This document shows, piece by piece, positions 24,744-33,585 of a DNA stretch of 64,000 bases (the first letter of the stretch is position 1; each line of letters opens with the position of its first letter). The position numbers and the translations under genes were made by a program. The notes under the pieces are model-generated. The model did not search any database and had not been told where the DNA came from. It worked only from the letters and a program-made list of their open reading frames with translations. The DNA is from Actinoplanes subtropicus (lineage in GTDB: Bacteria > Actinomycetota > Actinomycetes > Mycobacteriales > Micromonosporaceae), in the NCBI RefSeq assembly GCF_000721705.1, contig NZ_JOJL01000015.1, positions 1-64,000 of the forward strand, in the 5' to 3' direction.

Positions 24744-26573
24744 TCAGACGGTTCGGGCGAGCCGATCCGCCAGCAGTTTCGCGAACCGGGCCGGGTCTTC
24801 CAGGTCCCCGCCCTCGGCCAGCAGCGCCGTCCCGTACAGCAGCTCCGCGGTCTCCGGCAGCGCCGCGTCCGCCGCGTCCCGCTCGTGGGCCGCGCGCAGC
24901 CCGCTCACCAGCGGATGGTTGGGGTTGAGCTCGAGGATCCGCTTGACCCGCGGCCCCTCCTGCCCCATCGCCCGGTACATCTTCTCCAGCGTCGGCGTGA
25001 TGTCGTCGGTGTCGCTGACCAGGCAGGCCGCGCTCGTGGTGAGCCGGTGCGAGAGCCGCACCTCCTTGACGTTCTCCTCCAGCCGGTCCTTGAGGAAGGT
25101 CAGCAGCGGCGCGAAGTCGCCCTCCGGCTCCGGCTTGTCCTCGTCGTCCGGCAGATCCACCGACCCGCGCGCGACCGACTGCAGCTTCTTGCCGTCGTAG
25201 TCGGGCACCGCCTCGACCCAGATCTCGTCGACCGGGTCGGTGAGGATCAGCACCTCGTACCCCTGGGCCTGGAACGCCTCCATGTGCGGCGAGTTCTCGA
25301 CCTGCGACCGGGACTCGCCGGTCAGGTAGTAGATCTCCTCCTGGCCCTCCTTCATCCGCTCCACGTAGGCGGCGAGCGTGGTGGGTTCCGTACCGTACGT
25401 GGACGAGAAGGTCGCCACGTCAAGGATCGCCTTCTGGTTGTCCGGGTCGTTGAGCAGGCCCTCCTTGACGGCCTTGCCGAACTCCCGCCAGAACGTCGCG
25501 TACTTCTCCGGGTTGTTGGCGAGCAGGTCCTTGATCGTGGAGAGGACCTTCTTGACCAGCCGCCGGCGGATCATCTGGATGTGCCGGTCCTGCTGCAGGA
25601 TCTCCCGGGAGATGTTCAGCGACAGGTCGGCCGCGTCCACCACGCCCTTGACGAAGCGCAGGTAATCCGGGATCAGCTCCTTGCTGTCGTCCATGATGAA
25701 GACGCGCTTGACGTACAGCTGAAGGCCGCGGCGCGCGTCCCGCTGGAACAGGTCGTGCGGCGCGCGGGAGGGCAGGAAGAGCAGCGCCTCGTACTCGAAG
25801 GTGCCCTCCGCCCGCATGTTGATGATCTCGAGCGGGTCGCTCCAGTCGTGGCTGATGTGCCGGTAGAACTGGTGGTACTCGTCGTCGGACACCTCCGAGC
25901 GCGGCCGCGCCCAGAGCGCCTTCATCGAGTTGAGCGTCTCCTCGCCCTTACGGATCGGGAAGGAGATGAAGTCGGAGTACCGCTTGACGATCTCCTTGAT
26001 CTTCCACTCGTCCGCGTAGTCGAAGAGCTGATCCTCCTCGTCCTTCGGCCGCAGGTGCACGGTGACACTGGTCCCGACCGGCGCGTCGGGGTCGTCATCG
26101 ATCGTGTACGTCCCCTCCCCCGTCGACTCCCACCGCGTGCCGTGCCCCTCGGTGCCGGCCTTGCGGGTCACCAGCTCGACCTTGTCCGCCACCATGAAGG
26201 TCGAGTAGAACCCGACGCCGAACTGCCCGATCAGCTCGGGCGACTCTTTCGCCTCCTTGAGCTTGGCCAGCAACTCGGCCGTCCCCGACTTGGCGATCGT
26301 CCCGATCAGGTCGACCACCTCCTCGCGGGTCATCCCGATCCCGTTGTCCCGCACCGTCAGCGTCCGCGCCTCGGCGTCCGCCTCGATCTCGATGTGCAGG
26401 TCGGAGGTGTCCGCCTCAAGCCCGTCCTGAAGCGCCGCAAGCCGCAACTTGTCCAACGCGTCGGAGGCGTTCGAGATCAGCTCCCGCAGGAAGATGTCCT
26501 TGTTCGAGTAGATCGAATGGACCATCAACTGCAACAACTGCCGCGCCTCAGCCTGAAACTCCAACGTCTCCAT
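24744..26573 (-). CDS. htpG: Molecular chaperone HtpG (Hsp90)
   Basis: A 609-residue Hsp90. The ATP-binding N-domain has NASDALDKLRL (about residues 35-45), DNGIGMTREEV and GQFGVGFYS. The middle and C-terminal domains follow, with RRGLQLYVKRVFIMDD and LPDYLR-like blocks. It is full length for bacterial HtpG. It stands alone. Confidence 0.95.
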   Translation of the reverse strand: METLEFQAEARQLLQLMVHSIYSNKDIFLRELISNASDALDKLRLAALQDGLEADTSDLHIEIEADAEARTLTVRDNGIGMTREEVVDLIGTIAKSGTAELLAKLKEAKESPELIGQFGVGFYSTFMVADKVELVTRKAGTEGHGTRWESTGEGTYTIDDDPDAPVGTSVTVHLRPKDEEDQLFDYADEWKIKEIVKRYSDFISFPIRKGEETLNSMKALWARPRSEVSDDEYHQFYRHISHDWSDPLEIINMRAEGTFEYEALLFLPSRAPHDLFQRDARRGLQLYVKRVFIMDDSKELIPDYLRFVKGVVDAADLSLNISREILQQDRHIQMIRRRLVKKVLSTIKDLLANNPEKYATFWREFGKAVKEGLLNDPDNQKAILDVATFSSTYGTEPTTLAAYVERMKEGQEEIYYLTGESRSQVENSPHMEAFQAQGYEVLILTDPVDEIWVEAVPDYDGKKLQSVARGSVDLPDDEDKPEPEGDFAPLLTFLKDRLEENVKEVRLSHRLTTSAACLVSDTDDITPTLEKMYRAMGQEGPRVKRILELNPNHPLVSGLRAAHERDAADAALPETAELLYGTALLAEGGDLEDPARFAKLLADRLARTV

Positions 26574-26773
26574 TCCGCACTCCCGTTCGCCGTCTCGCCT
26601 ACGCCCCGAATGTTATGACCCCAGCGTCACGGCCCGACCACCCTCCCCCTCAAACCAACTTCAACTTCAAACCCATGAGGACGTACGCGCGGCACAAGTC
26701 CCCGCTTTGCCGGACCGGCCAGGCGTCCCCTCGAGGCCATCCCCCGCTTCCGGGCTGTCCTGCACCGTTGCGC

Positions 26774-27868
26774 TCACCCCACCGCCGCGAAGCCCGCCGT
26801 GGCCCGGGAGACGTGCCGGGCCAGGACGCGGCGCGCCTCGAAGACGAGCAGCAGCACCGCGGCCAGGGCGAACACCGCGTGGCTGACCACGATCATGGCC
26901 GGCGAGGCTTTGATGACCGGCTGCATCAGGAAGCTGTGCCAGGCATAGGTGAGCAGCGCGCCGCCCGCGGTCGCCAAGCGGTGCCGCCCGTCCCAGCCCG
27001 GCTTGCGCGACCACCGCACGACCAGGAAGGCAGCACCGGCCAGGGCGACGGCCAGCAGAACAGCGCCCGCCACGGCAGGCAGCGCGTCACCGACGAAGAA
27101 GACGAACCCGGCCCCCAGCATGGCGACCAGCACCACCCAGGGCCGCGGCGCCGCCCCGGAGACGTCCGCCCCCGCCGACCGCGCGGTCGCCCCCGCCACC
27201 GACCCGGACACGTCCACCCCCGGCGACGCCGCGGTCGCCCCCGCCGCCGACCCGGACACGTCCACCCCCGGCGACGGCGCGGTCGTCCGCGGCAGCCGGA
27301 AGGCCGTGACGATCAGCCCCACCGCAACGACGCCCGTGATGGCGAGCTGGGCCGGGCCGGCCATGAAGTGCCCGTCCGCATAGGAGATCGCGAAAGTGAA
27401 GACCGCGCCCACGACCGCCAGCACCGCGAAGAAGATCAGGCCCGGCAGGCGCAGCCACGGCGTGGCACGCCGGGTCGTCCACTCCTCGACCAGCGCGATC
27501 GGCGTGCTGACGCTCCACACGGTGTGCAGGGCCAGCACGAACAGCGTCCACGGAACCGCGATCCCGAGCGCCGGCACGAACCCGTGGTCGAGCAGATGCG
27601 CGTTCAGATAGTGGGGATTGAACAGGGACTGCGTCTCCAGCCCCTCCTCGATCACGCCGTAGGCGAGAGCCAGCAAAATGATCGTCGGCCACCCCCGCCC
27701 CGCCCGACGGGTCAGTTCGCGAATGACCACCGCCGCCCCACCGTAAGCGGGCGCCAGCGCAAGCACGAAGCTGAGCTGAGCCAGCGTGAAGTCACCCAGC
27801 AGAAACTCAGCCACCAGCGGCGACAGGAAGAACAAGGCGATCGCGGGAGCCACCCGACGCATGGACAT
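26774..27868 (-). CDS. Multi-pass membrane protein with a tandem-repeat loop
   Basis: A 364-residue membrane protein with about nine or ten hydrophobic segments and no recognised family. Conserved-looking features are VIRELTRRAGRGW and GVIEEGLETQSLFNPHY, acidic residues in a membrane context similar to CPBP-type intramembrane proteins, but I cannot assign it. Between two membrane segments (about residues 195-245) there are three copies of a 16-residue unit of the type SPGVDVSGSAAGATAA. The 200-bp gap toward htpG shows nothing else. Confidence 0.7.
   Translation of the reverse strand: MSMRRVAPAIALFFLSPLVAEFLLGDFTLAQLSFVLALAPAYGGAAVVIRELTRRAGRGWPTIILLALAYGVIEEGLETQSLFNPHYLNAHLLDHGFVPALGIAVPWTLFVLALHTVWSVSTPIALVEEWTTRRATPWLRLPGLIFFAVLAVVGAVFTFAISYADGHFMAGPAQLAITGVVAVGLIVTAFRLPRTTAPSPGVDVSGSAAGATAASPGVDVSGSVAGATARSAGADVSGAAPRPWVVLVAMLGAGFVFFVGDALPAVAGAVLLAVALAGAAFLVVRWSRKPGWDGRHRLATAGGALLTYAWHSFLMQPVIKASPAMIVVSHAVFALAAVLLLVFEARRVLARHVSRATAGFAAVG
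27135..27290 (-). repeat. 48-bp in-frame tandem repeat, about three units
   Basis: A 48-bp unit recurs at 27135, 27183 and 27231, with a partial copy from 27279, inside the membrane protein gene. It encodes a Ser/Gly/Ala/Val-rich 16-residue loop. The length is a multiple of three. Confidence 0.85.
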
Positions 27869-27949
27869 ATCCCGATGGTCAGCCGACCGCCCGACGATCC
27901 TCCGGGCCGGATGTCATGGGTCCCCGATGACATCCGCACCGCCCCAACA

Positions 27950-28165
27950 ATGACTCCCGTCAGCCCGTCCGCACCTCCCCCAGCTCGTCAGCACCTCCCG
28001 CAGCCCGTCAGCACCTCCCGCAGCCCGTCAGCACCTCCCGCAGCCCGTCAGCACCTCCCGCAGCCCGTCAGCACCTCCCGCAAGCCCGGCCGCGCCTCCC
28101 CCTACCCCGCGGCACTTCCCCCAACCCGCCAGCACTTCCCCAACCCGCCAGCACCTCCCCCCAAC
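27950..28165. repeat. 20-bp tandem repeat array
   Basis: The unit CAGCACCTCCCGCAGCCCGT occurs about five times almost exactly from 27980, with diverged copies before and after, in the 312-bp gap between the membrane protein and the sigma factor. Twenty is not a multiple of three, so it is non-coding. Nothing else is seen in the gap. Confidence 0.85.
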
Positions 28166-28180
28166 CCGACGGTGACTCGG

Positions 28181-29100
28181 TCAAGCGGGGGCACGGTAGC
28201 CCAGGAACGTCGTCACGCTGCTGATCAGCTCCTCCCCGAACTCGAAGACCAGGAGGGCGAACGGTTCGAACTCGCCGTTCGGACCCGTCGGGCGCTCCTG
28301 CCACAGGGCCAGGCCGCCGTTGGCCGCCTCGGGGACCAGCCGGCGCCGTGGCACGACCCGTCGGACGCGGCCATAACCGCGGCGACCGTGTCGCGGCCGC
28401 GAATCCACCAGGTGAACGGGGGCATGGAGTTGACCACGTCTTCCTGCAGCAGGGCGACCAGGGCGGCCACGTCGTCCCGGTGGAAGGCATCCGCATACCG
28501 CTCGACCAGGGAACGCCTGGCCGCGTCGGAAAGCGGGCTCGGCGGGGACAGGTCGGTCTTGCGCAGCGACGCGCGGGCCCGTTGCAGGGCGCTGGTCACC
28601 GACGCGACGCTGGTCTCCAGCAGGGTCGCCACCTCGTCGGCCGGCCAGCACAGCACGTCGCGCAGGATCAGGACGGCGCGCTGCCGGGGCGGCAGGTGCT
28701 GCAGGGCCGCGACGAAGGCCAGCCGGATCGTCTCGCGCCGGACGGCGACCTCCGCGGGGTCGGCCAGCAGCGGGTCGGCCAGCGACCGATCGAGGATCGG
28801 CTGCACCCACGTCGACTCGGGCAGCGGCGCCCCCAGGTCGCCGCCGGGGCTCGCCGTGGAGGCGAAGTCGACCGCGCGGGCGCGACGCCGCGCGGTGCGG
28901 AGCATGTCGAGGCAGACATTCGTGGCGATGCGGTAGACCCACGTGCGCATCGAGGCGCGGGCCGCGTCGTAGTCGCCGGCGTGCTTCCACGCCCGCAACA
29001 ACGTCTCCTGTGCGGCGTCCTCCGCTTCAGATGGTGAGCCGAGCATCCGATACGCGAAGCCCACCAACTCTCCGCGCATTGCCGTGAGCTGTGCCTCCAT
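28181..29100 (-). pseudogene. ECF sigma factor with SnoaL-like tail, frameshifted
   Basis: Reading from ATG 29100, sigma region 2 (LVGFAYRMLGSPSEAEDAAQ, then MRTWVYRIATNVCLDMLR) and region 4 (LPPRQRAVLILRDVL, then ASVTSALQRARASL) are normal for the long sigma-70 subfamily with a C-terminal SnoaL domain. Near 28340 the match jumps frame: the expected end, LVPEAANGGLALWQE and EPFALLVFEFGE, is read one frame away and stops at 28181. A single-base deletion or a sequencing error would explain this. If real, the sigma core may still be made with an altered tail. Confidence 0.75.
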
Positions 29101-29198
29101 GCCCGGGAAAGCTACCCGCCCCCTACGACAAATACATCAGACCACGGTACGACATACCAGTCTTGATCTTGCCGAACCGGACGAGCACCGTTTACCCC

Positions 29199-30098
29199 AT
29201 GCAATGGACCCCAGACGGCACCATTCGCAACGCGCTGTGGATCGGCGGCGGCCAGTGGGCCGGCAAGACGACCGTCGCCGGCCTGCTGACCGACCGCTAC
29301 CACCTGGTCCACTATCACTACGACTACCACGACGCCCGCGGGCACGACGACCGCCGGATCGCCGCCCGCCTCCGCCACGCCCGGAAGACCGCGGAAGCCC
29401 CGGCGGCCAGCCCTCACACCACGAAGGCGACGTCCCCAGCGGCCAGCCCTCACACCACGAAGGCGACGTCTCCAGCGGCCGGCGCCCACACCACGAAAGC
29501 GGCGCCCCCAGCGGCCGGCGCCCACACCACGAAAGCGGCGCCCCCAGCGGCCGGCGCCCACACCACGAAAGCGGCGCCCCCACCGGCCAGCCCTCACACC
29601 ACGGGGGTGGCGACGACGACGATCGGGCGGCTGATGCGGGAGGTGCTCGAAACCGACTGGGAGGCGGTCTGGATCGGCCCGAGCCCGGCCGAGATGGCCG
29701 AACGAGTCCTCGCCGGCTTTCCCGAGCGCTTCGGCTGGGTGCTCGACGACCTGCGCGGCATCGTCACCCCGCACCCGGTGCTCGTCGACGGCTGGGGCCT
29801 GCGACCGGAACTGGTCGCCGCGATCACCGACCCCGCCCGGATGGTGGTCCTGGCACCGACCGAGCCCTGGCGCCGTCACCAGGCGGCCGAGCTCCCCCGC
29901 GCCCGATATATCGGCCACCCGGTCAGCGACCCCGAACTGGCCGCCCGCAACCGCTTCGAACGCGATCGCCTGATCGCCGAGGACGCCGTCCGCATGGCCC
30001 ACCGCCACGGCATCCGGGTGATCGAGGTCGACGGCACCCGCCCGGCCGAGACGATCGCCGACGAGGTTGCCGATCACTTCCGACCGTTCCTGCCCTAA
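29199..30098 (+). CDS. P-loop nucleotide-binding protein with a 12-residue tandem repeat
   Basis: A 299-residue P-loop protein. The Walker A motif GGGQWAGKTT starts at residue 16, as in small-molecule or adenylate-type kinases. From about residue 68 to 136 it has five full and one partial 12-residue units of the type ASPHTTKATSPA. The rest reads as a kinase-like fold (LVDGWGLRPELV; ARYIGHPVSDPELAARNRFERD), ending in a strand-helix pair. The ATG at 29199 is chosen because it sits just before the P-loop region; the frame is open to 29091. Function is unknown. Confidence 0.75.
   Translation: MQWTPDGTIRNALWIGGGQWAGKTTVAGLLTDRYHLVHYHYDYHDARGHDDRRIAARLRHARKTAEAPAASPHTTKATSPAASPHTTKATSPAAGAHTTKAAPPAAGAHTTKAAPPAAGAHTTKAAPPPASPHTTGVATTTIGRLMREVLETDWEAVWIGPSPAEMAERVLAGFPERFGWVLDDLRGIVTPHPVLVDGWGLRPELVAAITDPARMVVLAPTEPWRRHQAAELPRARYIGHPVSDPELAARNRFERDRLIAEDAVRMAHRHGIRVIEVDGTRPAETIADEVADHFRPFLP
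29403..29605 (+). repeat. 36-bp in-frame tandem repeat, five to six units
   Basis: 36-bp units begin at 29403, 29439, 29475, 29511 and 29547, with a partial sixth copy from 29583. The third to fifth are practically identical, while the outer ones share a different variant. They encode the HTTK-containing segment of the P-loop protein. Confidence 0.9.
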
Positions 30099-30130
30099 CG
30101 GAAGCCTCCGCCCGGTCGGCTCGGCGCATC

Positions 30131-30278
30131 GGCCGATCACCCTCGATCGCCCCCAACCGACGGGAGCGTCGCCGATCAGCGAGAAGTGCCGATCCGGCCG
30201 ATCACCCTCGATCGTCCTCAAGCGGCGGGAACGTCTTCGATCGGCCGGCCTGCCGAAATGGCCGATCACATTCGATCG
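30131..30278. repeat. Three direct repeats at about 65-bp spacing
   Basis: GGCCGATCACCCTCGATCG occurs at 30131-30149 and 30196-30214, and with two changes at 30260-30278. The sequence between copies is also weakly similar, so this is a 65-bp degenerate repeat filling the 200-bp gap before the GNAT gene. GATC-rich half-sites such as CGATC and GATCG make it a candidate regulatory region. Confidence 0.75.
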
Positions 30279-30299
30279 TCCCTGTCCTAGCGTGAAACC

Positions 30300-30803
30300 A
30301 TGGACCGGATCGATGTCCGTCAAGCTACCGCGGTCGACCATTCCCGGATCGTCGACCTGCTGACCCGCTCGTGGGGCAGCACGATCGTCGTCGCGCACGG
30401 CGTTGTCTACGACGCCGCGACCCTGCCCGCGCTGCTGGCCGAGCGGCGGGGGCGGTTGGCCGGGCTTCTGACGTACGCCATCGAGGGTGATGCCTTTGAA
30501 GTTGTCTCGCTCGACGCGGTGGTGCGCGGCGCCGGGACGGGCACGCTCCTGCTGGACGCCGCCGCCGAGCAGGCCGAACGGGGCGGCCTGCGGCGGCTCT
30601 GGCTGGTCACCACGAACGACAACCTGGACGCGCTCCGGTTCTACCAGCGGCGCGGCATGCGACTGGTCGGGGTGGCCGCGGGCGCGGTGGACGAGTCCCG
30701 GAAGTTGAAGCCGGGCATCCCGCTGGTCGGCGACTTCGACATCGAGATCCACGACGAGCTCACGCTGGAGTTGCGCCTGCCGCGGCCAGGATCGCGTCCC
30801 TGA
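30300..30803 (+). CDS. GNAT family N-acetyltransferase
   Basis: A 167-residue acetyltransferase. The acetyl-CoA loop RGAGTGTLLLDAAAEQAE (about residues 76-93) and the later LWLVTTNDNLDALRFYQRRGM block are typical. The acceptor is unknown. The start is right after the third 65-bp-spaced repeat. Its 3' end overlaps the convergent hydrolase by 44 bp. Confidence 0.88.
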   Translation: MDRIDVRQATAVDHSRIVDLLTRSWGSTIVVAHGVVYDAATLPALLAERRGRLAGLLTYAIEGDAFEVVSLDAVVRGAGTGTLLLDAAAEQAERGGLRRLWLVTTNDNLDALRFYQRRGMRLVGVAAGAVDESRKLKPGIPLVGDFDIEIHDELTLELRLPRPGSRP

Positions 30804-31743
30804 CCGCGCACTGGTGCGGCGATCGGGCCGGGCCGCCGCCGAGCCGATTCGTCAGGTAGGCGACCACCAGCCGCCGCCCGGGATCGGCCCAGCCCATGCA
30901 CGCGTTCGATCCGTTGTGCCCGAACGCGATCGGATCCGATCGTGCCCCGATGTAGCGCTCGCCCGGCAGCCCACCGAGTTGGAACCCTTCCGACCATCTG
31001 ATCGGCATCCGCGAGACGCGATCGGTCTCGCCCTCACTGGTCGGCGTCGTGGCCGATCGCCAACTGCCCTCGTCGAGCAGCCATTGATAGAACAGCGCGA
31101 GATCCCGCGCGGTGCCGGACATCGTCGCCGCCGGGATCGCCGCGTCCCGCACCGCCCGCCGGTTGAACAACGTTCGCGGCACCAGCGGCCCGTCCCGCAG
31201 CGGCACCCGCGCGCCGCCGAGCCGCATCCGCTCCATCCCGGCCGGCTCGAAGACCTGCTCGCGGAACACCTCGGCCAGCGGCGTGCCGGTGACCCGCCGC
31301 ACGACCTCGCCGAGCAGAAAGCCGTGGCTGATGACGTGATACGCGGGCACCTCGCCGGGCGGCGTGTGCGGCCGGGCCCGCGCCAGGGCGCGCACCGAAC
31401 GATCCCAGTCGGTCGCGAGCAGGGCGTCCCGGCCGATGCTTTTCGCGTACGGGAGTCCGGAGCGGTGCCGCAACACGTGCCGGATGGTGATGCCGTCCTT
31501 GCCGTTCGCGCCGAACTCCGGCCAGAACCGAGCGATCGGATCGTCGAGCGCGAACGCTCCCTGCCCAGCGAGCCGGTGCACGAGCATGGAGGTAAGCGGT
31601 TTCCCGGCGGAGAAGAGCAGAAATGACGCCTCCCGCTCGACTCCCCAGGCCCGATCGAGATCGATCCGGCCGTCCCGGATCACGCACAGCTGAGCCGCCG
31701 CTCCCCGCTCCGAAACGATCCGGCTCGCCACTTCGAGGTCCAC
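30760..31743 (-). CDS. Serine hydrolase (beta-lactamase/PBP class C-like)
   Basis: A 327-residue protein of the class C beta-lactamase fold. The Ser-x-x-Lys motif is SAGK (about residues 45-48 from the chosen start) and the Tyr motif region is PAYHVISHGFLLGEVVRR; HNGSNACMGW may stand for the third motif. Members are esterases, peptidases or beta-lactamases; no signal peptide is visible, so an esterase-like role in the cytoplasm is more likely. I use the GTG at 31743; a longer frame upstream has unlikely composition. Confidence 0.8.
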   Translation of the reverse strand: MDLEVASRIVSERGAAAQLCVIRDGRIDLDRAWGVEREASFLLFSAGKPLTSMLVHRLAGQGAFALDDPIARFWPEFGANGKDGITIRHVLRHRSGLPYAKSIGRDALLATDWDRSVRALARARPHTPPGEVPAYHVISHGFLLGEVVRRVTGTPLAEVFREQVFEPAGMERMRLGGARVPLRDGPLVPRTLFNRRAVRDAAIPAATMSGTARDLALFYQWLLDEGSWRSATTPTSEGETDRVSRMPIRWSEGFQLGGLPGERYIGARSDPIAFGHNGSNACMGWADPGRRLVVAYLTNRLGGGPARSPHQCAVRDAILAAAGATPA

Positions 31744-32046
31744 AATCGAAAGTTTGCCCGAAGTAGCACCGGGCGACGCGGAGGAGACAGAACTGTTGCG
31801 CCGACGGTTCTTTCGAGGTGTGATACCTCCCGGTGCCTTTGCACACGAGGGCGCAACGACCGGCGTGGTCGTGGAACGGTGACCGCCATCGCCCGCCCAC
31901 GACCGCGTCGCCCTTTCCCGCGGCCGCGTCACCCTCGTGCCCGGCCGCGTCCCCCAAACCGCGGCTGACGCCTGCCCTGTCGGCACCCTCGTCGTGGCCC
32001 GCACGCCTCCGACAGCACGGCGAAGCTCGGCTCCTCCGGCTGGTTC
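31744..32046. other. Intergenic region without a gene
   Basis: About 300 bp between the hydrolase start and the 3' end of the seven-gene operon. No gene, strong repeat or clear hairpin is seen. It probably holds the hydrolase promoter. Confidence 0.45.
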
Positions 32047-33585
32047 TCAATCCTCACGATGGACGCGACCCACACCGGTGTCGATCCCGCCGAACACATT
32101 TGTCGCCGCCAGATTGCGTCGCAGGGCGCGTCTTCGCAGATATTCCGGTTCGAGTTCAACGGCACTGTCCGGTGCGGTCGCGCGGAGCGCCGGGCGGAAA
32201 CAGGGGTGAATCATGAAGGCCGTGGCTGACGGCTTCACGCGTGCCCCGCGGTCGTAGCAATACATCGGCGCCCACGGGCTGCCGGTCCCGAGGAAACCGA
32301 TGCCGAACAGGATCTCGATCATCGCCGCTACGTCGAGATATCGCGCGTGCGCCGGGAAATCGTCCCGGGCGCATTCGAGCACCGGTTCGAGCTGCTCGGT
32401 CAGCCGGTCCCGGGAGATCAGATAGCCGGAATCCTCGAACGTCGACAGCACGCGAGGCAGGAACGGATAGTTCACGTGGTACTCGTCCGACAGGTCCTGC
32501 AGCTTCCAGGCCGAGAACAGCTCGAGGGCCTCGCTGACATCCTGGGGCGCGATCCGGATGTGGTCGTACTGGGCGGCTACATCCCGGCACCGGTTGGCCA
32601 GCTGGATCACGTCGCGCGGCCGTTGGAGCGTACGGCGGACGAGGTCGGTGCCGACGCCCTCCTCGAACACGGCGTCCCAGAGTTGCTCGGCCGGGAGACC
32701 GGCGGCCAAGCTGGCCCGGATCCGTTGCACGAGCAGGTCGTGCAGCGCCCACGGCGTCCAGTCGATGCGCATCTCCTCGCCCCGTAGTTTGTCGCGCTCA
32801 GTGAACTGCAACTGGTCGTAGATGTCGGTGCGCAGGAACACGCAACACCGGACGCCGGGGAACCGCTGCGGCACCTGTTTCGCCGCCATGAGCAGGCCGG
32901 TCACCACGTCGTCCGACTCCGAATCGTTGTTCCACACCGACTCGATCTGGTCGATCAGGACCAGTGCGCCGTGCGCGGCAGGGCATTTGAGTACCCCGAT
33001 CGCCGCGGTGACCCCGTCCTCGACGACCTCGAGGCGGTTGATCGCCTCAATGCCCTCGGACGGACCGCCCACCTCGAGCGCGACCTTGGCGCCGAACGCC
33101 TCGAGAGCCAGCGAGGACTTCAATCGCTTGGCGACTTTCCAGAGCTTCTCGTGCAGCCGGAAATCGACCGCCTCGCCGTTCGCGGCCAGGAAACGCCGCA
33201 ATGCGTCGACCGGTTCCGGTATCTCGCCGTGCTCGTCGCGAGCGTGCGTGACCAGATACTTGGCCAGTTGGACGGCGATCACGTACCGCCAGACGGCCTC
33301 CTTGGCCTTCGCCGCGGTCACGCCGTCGAGGTGGAACGCCCGCGCTTCGTGGCCAGAGGTGTCGTCCGGCGTTATCACGCAGCTGGCCGGCACGTTCGCG
33401 TGGATCATCGTGCAGATCGCGCTTTTCCCCGCTCCCTTGCGGCCGATGATCAATCGCTTGCGGCCACTCGCCGCGGCCTCGTACGCATCGGTGCGCAGGA
33501 AGCCCACGCGCAGCAATCCCTCCGCGGTGGCGTCCAGCTCCGCCTCGTCCCGCCCGAAGTAGAGCCGATCGATCACCGTGGTCAC
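32047..33585 (-). CDS. P-loop ATPase, Sll1717 family
   Basis: A 512-residue NTPase. The Walker A motif GRKGAGKS is at about residues 48-55, and the Walker B strand is ALVLIDQIESVW. The start MTTVIDRLYFGRDEAE and overall layout match the ATPases named after cyanobacterial Sll1717, which are often near defence or signalling genes. The GTG start at 33585 overlaps the kinase stop by 4 bp. It is the last gene of the seven-gene operon. The C-terminal half is helical and probably gives specificity. The exact function is unknown. Confidence 0.78.
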   Translation of the reverse strand: MTTVIDRLYFGRDEAELDATAEGLLRVGFLRTDAYEAAASGRKRLIIGRKGAGKSAICTMIHANVPASCVITPDDTSGHEARAFHLDGVTAAKAKEAVWRYVIAVQLAKYLVTHARDEHGEIPEPVDALRRFLAANGEAVDFRLHEKLWKVAKRLKSSLALEAFGAKVALEVGGPSEGIEAINRLEVVEDGVTAAIGVLKCPAAHGALVLIDQIESVWNNDSESDDVVTGLLMAAKQVPQRFPGVRCCVFLRTDIYDQLQFTERDKLRGEEMRIDWTPWALHDLLVQRIRASLAAGLPAEQLWDAVFEEGVGTDLVRRTLQRPRDVIQLANRCRDVAAQYDHIRIAPQDVSEALELFSAWKLQDLSDEYHVNYPFLPRVLSTFEDSGYLISRDRLTEQLEPVLECARDDFPAHARYLDVAAMIEILFGIGFLGTGSPWAPMYCYDRGARVKPSATAFMIHPCFRPALRATAPDSAVELEPEYLRRRALRRNLAATNVFGGIDTGVGRVHRED

